A DNA stretch of 64,000 nucleotides, taken from assembly GCA_030549175.1 (NCBI GenBank), contig JAUKUA010000002.1:3472001-3536000 (forward strand). Reading direction: 5' to 3'. Position numbers and translations under genes: made by a program. The notes under the pieces were generated by a model. The model did not search any database. It was not told the origin of the DNA and saw only the letters and a program-made list of their open reading frames with translations. Position 1 is the stretch's first letter, and every line of letters begins with the position of its first letter. Origin of the DNA: Lasiosphaeris hirsuta (taxonomy: Eukaryota; Ascomycota; Sordariomycetes; Sordariales; Lasiosphaeriaceae). This document shows positions 10,658 through 21,422 of the stretch, piece after piece.

Positions 10658-11103
10658 AACGGTACAGCTAGAAGCAAAAATGGCGTCTTGTTGCTCCAAC
10701 TTTTTGAGATCCCCGACCGCCGGATGGTTGGTGCTATGAAGCTGCGTCATGCCCTCCCCGCCCGAAGCTCTTGCAAGAATTTGGGGGCGGCAGGGCTGGC
10801 CCCCCCGTGAACCGCGAGTGTTGCGATGGTTAGACATAATTAGTGCAGTTAGCGGCCAACAGCAAGGGAGGGTGTGGGCAGCCGGATTAACTTTGCTGGC
10901 TGGCACGTTTCATGCTTTCCTGACGTTGTGGCTGGGATCGCATGTAGAGGAAGGTAGCTCTTGCCAGGGGTCCCGTTAGTTCATTCAATTGACTTTAATT
11001 CCTACAGTGCCAATTATAGGAGAGGAGAGGGAGAGCGGTGATTGGGAATAGACGTGCTGGGCTATCCTAGACAGTAATTATTTTGAAGAAAAAAAAAAGC
11101 TAA

Positions 11104-12068
11104 TTATATCTCAAAGGTAAAAGACGATATTGCTACAACCTGCGCACCAAGTACGAGGGTATGAGTGTTGAATCTATTAATCCCTTTTTCAAGGATCCTA
11201 GCCACAGGTAATTCACGGTAATTCAAGCGTAGCATAGGCATTGGTAGGTCAGCGGGTACACTCCAGATGTATGGGAGCACTAGGTTCCCCGACATATGGT
11301 AATGACTGACAACATTGGCAACGAGGGCGGTGAGGTAAAGGGCCAGATTGGTTGGGGGGCAGGTGCGCAAACGGAGGGGGGAGTGTATACATGATTACAT
11401 CGACGACCAGTGCGGTGCATGTTAATGGTCTCTACCAGTAAGCCCCTGACTATATGCCTGATACTCTCGTGAGAGCTTAGGAAGTGGTATATGAATCCCT
11501 ACCCATGGAGCTTACCTAGCTTCACCTTGTCCATCCGTAGCCCGAGAAGATCCGCGTTGAAGGGGAAACAACTAAAGTGGTCTGTCTAGGTCCGGGGGTA
11601 CCCACGACGAAAACTGTGACTATTTCAGGCGCCTGTGAGGCCCACAGCTGCCCAGGCTACATCCGAATAGGCGAGTGCCGCCGCCGAAACAATGAAAAAG
11701 GGGACTTGCGTCGAAATGCCCATCGTGAGTACACCAAAGGGCATCATGGTCTTCCCATATCGAGGCATCTAGATTCGACACACGGTAACTACCCACCAAG
11801 GCGATGCAAAACATCAAGGCAGCCGCGGTGAAGAGTTCACGTACCGCCTGGTCGCTGAATCGCTTGGTGGGTTTGACAGGAACAGAATCCGTTGGGAGAA
11901 AGTCGATTTAATATTCCCTCAATACCTTTGAGATGTTGCGTCTCTCGGATTTTGCTCATCAACGCTGGCCCACTCTTTGCTCGGGACTTTTTCCAGGGTA
12001 ATAATTGGGGCATGGACGAGGATGTCCAATGTTGCAGAATGAGAATGGGGTGAGGTGGATTGCTTCAT
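11104..12068 (-). pseudogene. Possible remnant of a multi-pass membrane protein gene
   Basis: Reading the minus strand from 12068, several short open segments look protein-like but do not join cleanly. They are an ATG-started hydrophilic segment (VPSKEWASVDEQNPRD), a helix in another frame (RELFTAAALMFCIALV), a strongly hydrophobic segment starting MPRYGKTMMPFGVLTMG, a short FPFNADLLGLRMDKVKL with a good GTAAGC donor, and a final LYLTALVANVVSHYHMSGN stretch ending at 11104. I do not recognise the family. Either it is a many-intron gene that I cannot splice or, more likely given the frame breaks and a gap too short for an intron, a decayed transporter-like gene. Confidence 0.3.
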
Positions 12069-12329
12069 CTCATTCGCCTGCGCTTCTGTTGGAAGCTATA
12101 ATCGGCTGGTGGCAGGTTGTGGCACCTAAGGCATCAACGTAGTTGCAGCCGAGGTGCTGCTTGTGCTTGAGCGGAATCTGCCTTGGCCACCGCCTTAGGC
12201 TAGCTTTCGGGGGGTTTCCGCCCTAGAGAGGCACAGCCCGACCAAATTATCAAGCAACGGCTCCTGAGCGCTCACCACAAATTGTCGCCATCGAGACGAG
12301 CACCAGCAGCAAACAAATTAGCAGGAACC

Positions 12330-14598
12330 ATGGAGGTCGCAGGTCTCGCCTTCGGCATAGCCGGCCTCGCGGGTGCGTTCAAGGACATTATCGACCTCTT
12401 TGTGTTGTTCACGGCCTCCCGCGACACTGGCCGCGATTTGGCGTTTCTGGAGACGAAGCTCGATATCGAGAAGACAACCCTACTCCAGTGGGCCGAGTCG
12501 GTGCAACTGCTGGCTGTCGACTACGACAAACGCCTGGATGATACAAGACTACCCTTGACCAGAATCTTGTCGTGTATTCGAACCCTTCTCAGCGATACCT
12601 CGAACTTGAAGCAACGGTACTGCCTGGCCGAGGCCCCGGCTCAAGGCCCCACCAACGGCAGTCAGGCTCTTTCCGTGAGAGGCAGCGCTCCTTTGATGGA
12701 TAGATTCATACGGGACTTCGCCGCATTCCAGATCCGGGTCCGCCAGGACAAGCCTTCTGTTGGGAACCGGCTCAAATGGGTCGTTCGGGACAAGGAAAAG
12801 TTCCAAGGCCTGGTAACGGAGCTTGGTTACTTCATCTCCAAGCTGAGGGAATTGGTTCCAGCCCCGTCCTCTGGCACGATTGGGTGCCGGGCTCATCTGA
12901 AGCGCCGCAACCTTGATCAGGACGAGGATGGGGAGTCGAAGAGGTCTAGGCTTCACGGGAGCGCGCGACCCATCGACGGCGAAACTGCGAATAAGATTCT
13001 ACGACGCATCCAGTTCCATTCCATGGACGACAGACGTCTAAGCGTCTCACCCGCTCACGCCGAGACCCTGAAATGGTCGTTGGAGCCACCAAACGCTACC
13101 ACTCGCCCTTGGAGCGACCTCACGCAATGGCTACGGTCCGGGTCGGGATTATACTGGGTCTGTGGAAAGGCCGGAAGTGGCAAGTCCACATTGCTACGGT
13201 ATCTCTGTGACCATAAACGTACTCGGGCCCATCTGTCCGGATGGGCAGCCGGACAGAAGCTCCTGGTAGGGACTCACTTCTTCTGGAACCTCGGCACACC
13301 CGAGCAGAAAACACAGTGTGGACTTCAGCGGTCTATACTCTACCAGATTCTGAACCACCTCCCGGCCAAAATTCCGGAGGTGCTACCCAGGATATATGCC
13401 GATGCGCACGATGGGCTCCGTGATCTCACGCCTCCGTCACAGGCCGAGATGGACCAGGCCTTTCGGACCCTGCAGCAAACGTCGGGCTTGGGTAAGATAT
13501 GTCTCTTTGTTGACGGCATGGATGAGTTTGATGGCAGGTCCGTATCCCCGTTTCGCACCGCTTGCTGGCCAAGCTGGACTAAGAGCATTTCAAACAACTA
13601 GATGCGCGGATGGTATCGAGTGCATTCAGCGTCTTGCAGGCGGCGGAAACATCAAGATCGTAGTTTCAAGCAGGCTGATCCCTGAATGTGTGTCGGCATT
13701 CGGTCATCTCCCACAGCTCCAGCTCCACCACCTCACGAGGGACGATATCTCCTGTTACGTTCAAGATCGAGTTGGCAGCCATCCCTATCTGCTCAGACTA
13801 AAACAACGGCATGGGCGGGAAGTTAATTACATCCTTAGCGATTTGACTAACAAAGCGAGAGGCGTATTCCTGTGGGTCGTCCTTGCTTGTCGGTCGCTCC
13901 TTTCAGGCTTCGCAGACAGTGACCGCATCTTGGAGCTACGACGCTTGGTTGACGAGTTGCCGGTAGAGCTTTATGAGATGTTTGGGAGGATGCTGAGCAC
14001 AATCAAGGCACGTCACACATTGCAGGGTGCAAAATTACTGCGCATGATATACCAAAATGAGGCCGTCCACCGCCAAGTTTTCGATTCAGGTTCTGACAGC
14101 TCTGAATCTCATCTCCCAATTCCAGCACTCGGTCTAGCAAGGATGGACGACAATCTGGTACATTCATCGCGAGATATCGAAGGTGCCCCCGAGGCTTGTC
14201 TTGAGCTGGAAGGTCGCCTGCGAAGTAGGACTGGAGGACTGCTGGAGATCGATTACAAGGTCTGTCAATGCTAGGCCGGACGTCTTGCCTCAGAGCACAT
14301 GTTGTCATGCTCCCGGAAGGCAGAGGTGGCCTTCATGCATCGGACGGTATTTGAGTTCCTTGACGACCCCGATTCCTGGAAGCTTGAATGCCTAAATTTT
14401 GGGGATTCAGACTCCGCCGTGGATTCCGCAATATCCCTTTCCCACTCGGTTTCAGCCCTCCATGACTGGTTTGTACCGAACATGACGTGCCTCTCCCACG
14501 GCCTGAAATGGGGTGCGAGGTCTGATAACGCAACATCCGCCCCCCAGACACATATATTTTGGCATCTTCTGGGCCACCTCACCGTGGAGCAATTTTAG
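12330..14598 (+). pseudogene. HeLo-NACHT NLR-type STAND protein, interrupted by an in-frame TAG
   Basis: Exons 12330-13537, 13602-14259 and 14320-14598 splice in frame to 714 residues. The start MEVAGLAFGIAGLAGAFKD is the HeLo (HET-s/LopB) prion-inhibition domain N-terminus, and the first 200 residues follow that pattern. HeLo domains act as membrane-targeting death effectors in fungal incompatibility. A NACHT NTPase follows: P-loop GKAGSGKST at about 277-285, Walker B-like CLFVDGMDEFDG at about 390-400, then a VVSSR sensor region, and the conserved VAFMHRTVFEFLDD box in exon 3. The TAG at 14596-14598 is followed in the same frame by about 107 further codons (FFIRYFHETVGHEP, MCLAAEFGAVNF, LLSSGCEPD) to 14919, resembling the usual C-terminal part of such proteins. 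A single CAG-to-TAG change would explain it. No long WD40, ANK or TPR repeat array follows. The product may be a shortened NLR or dead. Confidence 0.8.
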
Positions 14599-14919
14599 TT
14601 CTTCATCCGCTATTTCCATGAAACGGTAGGACACGAGCCACAACACGACCGGAATTCCTTCCCTGCGCATCTTGCCATGTGCCTGGCAGCCGAGTTTGGG
14701 GCCGTGAACTTTATGGCAAGCAATCAACGCCTCGTTGCCGAACTGGGTGTTGCTCGACCGCGATGCGGCTGTAGAGCGCTCATTTCCCATGCGCTGAGGG
14801 GACGAAGTATACCAGGTATAGGAGTCACAGAGGGTCTCCATTTCGCCGGCGGTTGTCAAAAAACAACCACGTTTCTTCTTTCTTCTGGATGCGAGCCGGA
14901 CGGCGCTTGCTTGTTATAG
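14599..14919 (+). other. In-frame continuation of the NLR beyond the TAG
   Basis: The frame of NLR exon 3 stays open for about 107 codons after the stop. It carries sequence (HLAMCLAAEFGAVNF, then ELGVARPRCGCRALISHAL) similar in style to the post-NACHT region of fungal NLRs. This supports a nonsense mutation in a longer gene rather than a natural terminus. Confidence 0.55.
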
Positions 14920-17522
14920 TGGAGGTAATGGGAACATGGATAGTGGTAATGACATGTACTGCCTACCTATATAGTCACACCCGATACTTTTTTCTGGCCA
15001 AGTCCGTATGAGTCGCAGATCTTGAGTAAGAGGTGAGCCGCACTGAAGGCCACCTGAGCCGAGGTAAGTCCCGGTTATACTTGTCGTAGCCATAAATAGG
15101 CCGGCGTGGTTATAAGAACGATCCTCGGCCCAATTTTGGGACAACGGCCCCCCCACACATAACGGTCGCTTTCGCCATTTAACTACCGTTTTCTCTTTTT
15201 CCATCCGAGAACTCACCGTTACGCTCAATTGGAACTTCCAATTATATATGCTCTATCAAACTACCTAGTACAGGCACTACGGTTACAAAGGCAAATGAGC
15301 CAGGAAAGTGTTATCACTAGGAATGGAGTAGAAGAGAGTTAACAAGTGGCTGTGACTTTGTGAGCCAGTAAAGAAGAGGATTGGAGAAACAGCGTGGTAG
15401 ATTGACCGTCGGGGAATTACGTTTTTGTCATTCTACGGCGCACTTTGCGGTAGAGGACTATGCTCGAATAGGTGAAGCCCCATCTCGTTACACACGAGGG
15501 CAGAGAGTCCCAATCTCGGAAGTAACATCAAAACGCACCTTACCGTTTATTCAGGGTCAGCATCTGTGATGATAGCTCTGCAGTCTGATCCTTCACCTGG
15601 CTGTTGACCTTGCGATTGCCACACCCCAGCCTCACTGTGGCTGGCCTGTATCACACCCTGCCACCAGCGGACCGACCACTTTCAGACCGGCAACCACCCA
15701 CCTCTAGACCGGCCCCAGAGCCTTCACTTCACTCTTTCACACTCTTCTATACCCTTCCGTACCCTTCCATCCCTCTCCTCTAGGAGCTCTCCTAAGTACT
15801 AGGAGGAGGTTATAAGCTGAAAATGGAAGTATAAAATGCCTTATGATGACCCCCATAGTGGCTCATTATACAATCCAGCCCTGGTTTGTTTGTTATTAGC
15901 GTGGGACTTCTAACCTCGTTACCTACCGATCTATGAATACGATGAAGGCCTTTCAAAGCAACATTTATGCCTTTTTAATTGCTCGAAACCCCGCCATTTA
16001 TATCAAGAAGGCCTCAGTGGAAACTAAATACGCCTTTCTAAATTTCAAAACGCCTCTTTTCCGCGGTAAAAGGCTTTATCGGGCCTCTTAGCGGGAGCCC
16101 TAATCATGATCTAGGCATAGTAATAAAAGGTAAGGTCATGAATGATACCCCCAACCGCCGTCTGTTTATATCGGACACTTTAGTAGAGACCTGTGCTAAG
16201 GTGTGTTAGGCTTTTACTTACCTCCTTGGGCCTAAGATCATGCCTGAAGCCGAGTGAGCTGATAATAGGGCCAGTCACCAGGATGTACAGTACCGACTGG
16301 CGGGGCCTCGAGACTATTTGGCGCATTATGATCAATAATGAGCAGACCTAGCGGCTGGTTGTCGCCCATTTGCGGACCTAACTCGAAGGTTCCCCAGGAC
16401 TTCCCGGCCGGCGACGACCAGTTTTTTGCCCTTTTGGGCAGTAAGCACGGCAAGGCCCCTTGCCGTATGTTAACGACATATCCGGGCATGTTTAGACGAA
16501 AGTCCATCTCTACAATACGCGTGCTCCCCGGTAGCGGCCAGAGAGATCGGCCGAGTCTTTGCTGGAGCCTGATGACGGATGCCAAAGATGCGTCTCGAGG
16601 GTATAAAATGCACGGAATCTCCTGCCGGTCCAAAGAAGCTTATTCTGATTATACGAGGGGCTGCTCCCCTCCCCGAGGGACACCTATTCGAGTCTGCGCG
16701 TCTGAGCTCCTGTTGGTCGGAGTGCCGCGATAGGTGACCAATACCCTTTGCAGCATCGCCTGGTCGAACTTGTTCCCCAGGGGCCAATCGATGAACCACA
16801 AACTGTAAGGCAAAGCCAACTCACAGACTCGCGTCGCTACGGCTCACTCCCTACGAGGTAAGTCACAATATATGTCCATGTTCCCTATTATCTCTTTGTT
16901 CCACAAACTCACCTTGCCTTACTCTGAGCGCTAGGCTGCAGTACACGATGGTAGCGATCGACCGTGCTTTGTCTTATTTCCGAAGTTATGTCGCCATGCC
17001 GGGGGTAAGGCTATTAAAAGGGGAAGTCATGGTCGTCTAAACATGTCAAAAAATGATTTGAAACAGGGTGAGCTATAAACCTCCGTAGCTCGGTACCAGC
17101 CCAAGCGGATAGCGACATTATTAGGGAAGCGAGCCTGAACTGATTTTCTATCTTTTTATTTATTCTACCAAGTCGTTGTTTCACTGGCAGTGTCTCTGTC
17201 TTAACAAAGCTTAGACGAGATGTGTTGATAATGCGGACTGATGGTTTTCTACTGGTGACTAATGGATTAGCTTGACGATTGGCTCGGCCATGCTCGTCGT
17301 GTCCGAACTGCTAGCAGAATCTTGAAATCGCCGAGTGTGCCTCGCAACACAACCTCTCGGGGCTATCCATTATCTAGTACATGCGCAGTAATAATTTCCA
17401 TCTAATGCATTATTAGTTATCTATTTTCTGTTCTCTTAAGCGCCGGAAACAAAACCAGCGCCATCCCAATCCGTACAAGCAGCATTTTAAGCACCCACCT
17501 TACCTCACTAGTTCCCGCACCA
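14920..17522. other. Intergenic, no identifiable gene
   Basis: Mixed composition. There is a pyrimidine-rich patch at 15690-15780 and an AT-rich segment with repeated GCCTTTT/GCCTC words at 15940-16090. Overlapping frames lie on both strands at 16240-16800. The longest (131 codons on each strand over the same bases) have no recognisable motif, and their mutual overlap makes both doubtful. I see no transposase, tRNA or rRNA. Confidence 0.45.
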
Positions 17523-19025
17523 TCAGTCGTAGACCGACCCCTTGGACCACTTTGAGCGGGCCCTTATGCGCTTTCCGTAGGTGTAAAACACAAAAGGCAC
17601 GGGTATTAGGAGAGCGGCGAACCCGCCAGTGATGGACGAGGCGGGCCCGACGCCAATATTGTGGTACATGGGTGTAACCACGAGAGGAAAAGCGCAGGCG
17701 AAACATGATCGCAAAAACGTGTTGGCCGCGACCGCCGAGGCGGCGTACATGGTGAAGGTGTCAACCAAGTAGTTCAGGGCCGCCTGGAAGATGGTGAAGA
17801 ATCCGGTCCCCAGCATGACGAGGCCGATGCAAGGGGCGATCCAGTGGATATCCGGTCGTGCCGTCCAGCCGATGACAAACTGGCCGGCCGCAAAGACGAC
17901 GGAGCCCACCATCATGGGCGGTAGGCGGCTCTCGGGCACGGCGTGGTTGCCGCAGGCATGGAATACCTTGTTGTACAGAGTCTGGTTGTAGACGTTGACG
18001 CAGCAGCCAAAGATAGCACCGATAAGAATGCACAGAAACGGCATCGTGGAAACCACCGGAGACCAGCCGAGGATCTCGCCAAAGATGATGGGTATCGCAC
18101 CTAGCTGCATGTAGAGGATGCCGTAGCAGAAGCTCGCGTAGAGGGCGACCAGGAAGCAGATGGGCGTGCAGAGCAGCTGGACCGGTCGAACCAAGAATTT
18201 TTTCGCGAGCTCGACGACACTGACAATCCCTCTTTGGGTCGGCGAGTACAGATCACCTAGCACGCCGCCCGTATTTGTGACGGGTGCGGAGGCGAAGAAG
18301 GCACAGAAGAACCGAGTGATCATAAGAGTCTGAAAATCCTTGGCTGTCGCACTTCCAAAGCTGAAACAAATGGCGATGAACATGGGCACGAACACGGCGA
18401 CGCGCCGGCCGTACACTTCGCTCAGCGGCGCCCAGAGCAGCGGGCCGATGCCGAAGCCGACGAGGAAGAGCGAGGTTCCGAGGACAGCGACCTGCAAGCC
18501 AACCCCAAACTCTTCGGCCACTTGGCGGGTGCCGGCCGAGTAGCATGATGACGCCCAGGTCGCCGTCATGGTCACCAGGCCATAAAGCATCGTGGTGACG
18601 ACCTTTTTGTGCATCGGCCAGTTCATCGGCCGATACGGATCGTCGGGGCCATCAAAGTCAACCAGTTGGTCCTTCGACGTGGGGATATGGGAAAGCGGGT
18701 GCGTGAACTGGTAGATGCCCGGCGGCCGGGACCGAATGCGAGAGAGGATAGTCTCACGCCTCGAGATGGTGCGGGTGAGATCTAGCCTACCCGAGGCATT
18801 CGCGCGCGTGGATACATGTATGCTGTTGCTTCTGCTCCGTGTCCTCGCTTGGCGCATCTCGAGCCGGCTCGGACGGTATCCGTCGTGGTCATAGTCGGGA
18901 TCGCTGCTGTCGTCGTCGTCGTCGTCGTCGGTCCCGGTGTGGGCACCAAGGTCACTCTCCACGTCGGGTTTTGGTTCGGGGGAGTCATCCGTCGTTTCAT
19001 GATTGGTGGTTGCAGGGTTAGGCAT
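17523..19025 (-). CDS. MFS drug/polyamine antiporter (DHA1 type) missing the TM5-TM6 segment
   Basis: A single-exon frame; the start chosen is the ATG at 19025 (MPNPATTNHE), not an upstream non-ATG extension, giving 500 residues. The 120-residue acidic/serine-rich N-tail includes a 7-Asp run. Next come the DHA1 lead-in FDGPDDPYRPMNWP, TM1-TM4, and motif A as WAPLSEVYGRR near residues 198-208. At about 265 the sequence jumps from LYSPTQRG straight to ELAKKFLVRPVQLL. In DHA1 transporters these two are normally separated by roughly 100 residues containing TM5 (motif C), TM6 and the central loop. TM7-TM12 then follow normally (YLVDTFTMYAASAVAANTF near TM11). There is no intron signal at the junction, so this is an in-frame deletion of about 300 nt. 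The remaining protein has about ten helices and has probably lost or altered transport function. Known family role: proton-coupled efflux at the plasma membrane. Confidence 0.83.
   Translation of the reverse strand: MPNPATTNHETTDDSPEPKPDVESDLGAHTGTDDDDDDDSSDPDYDHDGYRPSRLEMRQARTRSRSNSIHVSTRANASGRLDLTRTISRRETILSRIRSRPPGIYQFTHPLSHIPTSKDQLVDFDGPDDPYRPMNWPMHKKVVTTMLYGLVTMTATWASSCYSAGTRQVAEEFGVGLQVAVLGTSLFLVGFGIGPLLWAPLSEVYGRRVAVFVPMFIAICFSFGSATAKDFQTLMITRFFCAFFASAPVTNTGGVLGDLYSPTQRGIVSVVELAKKFLVRPVQLLCTPICFLVALYASFCYGILYMQLGAIPIIFGEILGWSPVVSTMPFLCILIGAIFGCCVNVYNQTLYNKVFHACGNHAVPESRLPPMMVGSVVFAAGQFVIGWTARPDIHWIAPCIGLVMLGTGFFTIFQAALNYLVDTFTMYAASAVAANTFLRSCFACAFPLVVTPMYHNIGVGPASSITGGFAALLIPVPFVFYTYGKRIRARSKWSKGSVYD
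18909..18929. repeat. GTC trinucleotide microsatellite (7 units) inside the MFS N-tail
   Basis: Seven perfect GTC units on the plus strand encode seven consecutive aspartates of the minus-strand transporter. Copy number is likely variable between strains. Confidence 0.85.
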
Positions 19026-19689
19026 CTTGTGTCTTGAGTGTGATTGTTTAAATCCCTTTACAGGGAAAGTAAATATTAGTATTACATGCACCAGGCGATA
19101 TGTTGTGCGGTTTTTACGATGTTCCTGTTTTTCTCCGTTATTGTACATGCGCCGAGTCATGGCGCCGTTGGCCACCTTTTAAAGCAATGCGGTGGGCCAG
19201 GTGAGTGGTGGGCACCAGTTTTTCCCGCCATCTTGCCTCCAATTACAGCCACGAATCGTGAGGCTAGTGCAGGTTGTTATTCCAGAGCGGCGACGTTGAA
19301 AGACACGTCATGACTCGAAGGGCGTTGTTGAGCGAGGGGCTTACTGCGCATTTCGACTTTTCTGCCGCTGTCGGTCCCGCCGAAGCCGCTATCGGCCTTG
19401 GGATTTAAGACGGAAATAGTGCCCACCCGAGGTTCGGTCTCAATTTCGATTTGTCAACAGAAAGCAGATACAATCACGAGGGAAGCAGGTGCGGCCGGCC
19501 ACGAGTACGGCAAGCGCAACCACCTGAGGTGAAAGCAGCCGTCCAAGCTGTCAAATAAAACCGGCAAGAGCGCGCCAGCAGCGCAGTGACTACAAACCTC
19601 CTCTCGCTCGTGGTTCCCGCCCCTTTTCCTCCTCGCGTGGTTTTCCTTCCCTCGTCAGACTCCCGTGTTGTTTTCTCTTCCATGGCCAC

Positions 19690-20354
19690 CCCGCCGGCAA
19701 CCAGAGGTACCTAACCATGGTGATGCTCGCCAGCGTGACAGCCGAGTAGTCGCCGTAGTTGTCGATAATGTACTCGTAGCTGCTCACGTAAGTGGCGATG
19801 GGCCGTATGTCTTGAAGATGTAGTCAAATCTCGACAGGAACGAGAACATCAGGCTGTCAAGCAGTACGAGGTAGGCGCCCAGAACGGCAATCACAGGTTC
19901 GGTCCCCCATCAAAAGGCGAATGGCAGAGATGCCGTCTTCCGAATGCGATCGAGCAGTGACTCGCCCCGGGCGTCTTCGTAAGCATACCGGTCATCACCC
20001 ATCGCCTTTCGGAGGTGCCGCGCGTTCCAATCGAGCAAGATGGGCAAGTATGTCTCGGGCAGTGAACAGGAGTGCGACGAGAAACGCCACAGCAGAAATA
20101 ATCAGGGTTATCCACTCCGCCCAGGCTTGCACGAGGATCAGCCCCGACAAGATGGCGATGTTCTTCACCCGCGGCACAAGTGGTCAGTTACGCGGGTCGA
20201 GAGGGTCGTCGTCACCAGTCGTGTGAACTAGAAAGGGATTAGGTTTTGTTGGTGATGCCTTGGACTCGGAACTTGAATTTCTTGGCCCCTTCTCCCCTGA
20301 GCATTCGCGGATCTCGTCTACGACCTGTTTTGCCGAGCCGACGGTATTGCACAT
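19690..20354 (-). pseudogene. Dead DHA1-type MFS transporter with several internal deletions
   Basis: An ATG at 20354 opens a frame (MCNTVGSAKQVVDEIREC) through a hydrophilic N-tail to GDDDPLDPRN, the DHA1 entry motif. The next codon is TGA where tryptophan is normal (NW becomes N-stop). TM1 (KNIAILSGLILVQAW) is fused directly to TM6 (WITLIISAVAFLVALLF). A frame change leads to the central loop (NARHLRKAMGDDRYAYEDAR), then another TGA beside W before TM7 (EPVIAVLGAYLVLLDSLMFS). TM8-TM10 are missing, and after a further frame change the TM11 segment (YIIDNYGDYSAVTLASITMV) appears. At least two deletions, two frameshifts and two W-to-stop changes are thus visible, the last fitting G-to-A RIP. 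Its loop differs from the neighbouring transporter's, so it is a separate gene, not that gene's missing piece. Confidence 0.75.
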
Positions 20355-21422
20355 AAGACCACGACATGGCCCTGACTTGCACTTGCGGGGTAATCAGAGG
20401 AAGTTGAGACATGAAAATATCATGAGTTTACAGAAGCCATGACGTCGCAATGTTTCCTCAAGTAGGTAAGTACCTATGGGCGGGATGTAACTTGCGGGGC
20501 AGAAAAAGGGTTGAGTCGTGCTTCATTACCTCTCGGGTTTAGCTGAGGTGCTGTTGTAAAGTTCATTGGTCCTCTTCGTCCCTATCCATAAGTAAGTCCC
20601 TGTCAAACACCATTAGCTAGCTTAGGTATTTCACTCATAGAAACTGTTGGCCTTTGTAGGTACTCGTTAACCTACTTCGAGTCCCTTTTGAGAGAACATG
20701 TAGATAAACTAGGTACGGAGTACCTACCGTACTCGTAGGTGTCAAAAACAAGATGCTTTACTTTTACGGATACGAGCCTCGGCTGTATAACATATTGGCA
20801 AAGGCACAATGGCAAATCGGACTTGCGATGTCTCGGACTCAGGACGGCAAAAGAGCCTCTGCAAAATGACTTTTCTTCCAAGCTTCTCTTGGCGGCCACA
20901 TGTCATCAAATCACCGCCCACAAAGTCGAAGGATGGTACGCCAAGTCCCTCATTGTCACCTGACATACCGGACAAGGGGCCGGAATATCGACTCGGCTGG
21001 CAATAGGGGTTCGGTACAGCTGCCGGCTGCTCAAAGCTACCAGGTAATAAATACCCGCCCTGGGATATTGCCATGGCAATAGCAGCGGCCGGCGGGGAAC
21101 ACCTTAGCGAGGGAACTTTTCATCATATGCGGGGCTTGCACGACTTGAGAATAAAGCGCTTGAAAGTGGATAACCCTACCGCCAGAGTGGATGAGGCGGC
21201 CTGGAAGATTGGATCTGATATGCATGTCATTGCAACTTATGACTCAGTGTAAAAATTGCCATTAACAAATACAGTGTATAAAGATGGTCTACTGCCGGGG
21301 AGGAGCGCAGACGGAAACAGTCTTGCACGCCAGAGGTGCTCGCACGCCTGGATTGTCCCGTAGAATTCGTGGTAACTGAGTAGACGACGCTGACACACAA
21401 TTAAGCATAGGACCATCCAGAC
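20355..21422. promoter_or_regulatory. Intergenic region upstream of the GMC oxidoreductase gene
   Basis: No gene is seen. Short frames on both strands around 20740-21080 overlap each other and have no motif. The last 200 nt before 21423 would contain the GMC promoter; ATACAGTGTATAAAGA near 21270 includes a TATA-like TATAAAG about 150 nt upstream of the start. Confidence 0.4.

Noticed and set aside
16238..16799. Overlapping 131-codon frames on both strands plus a 109-codon frame
   Set aside because: They are mutually overlapping, have no family resemblance and no plausible splice continuation.
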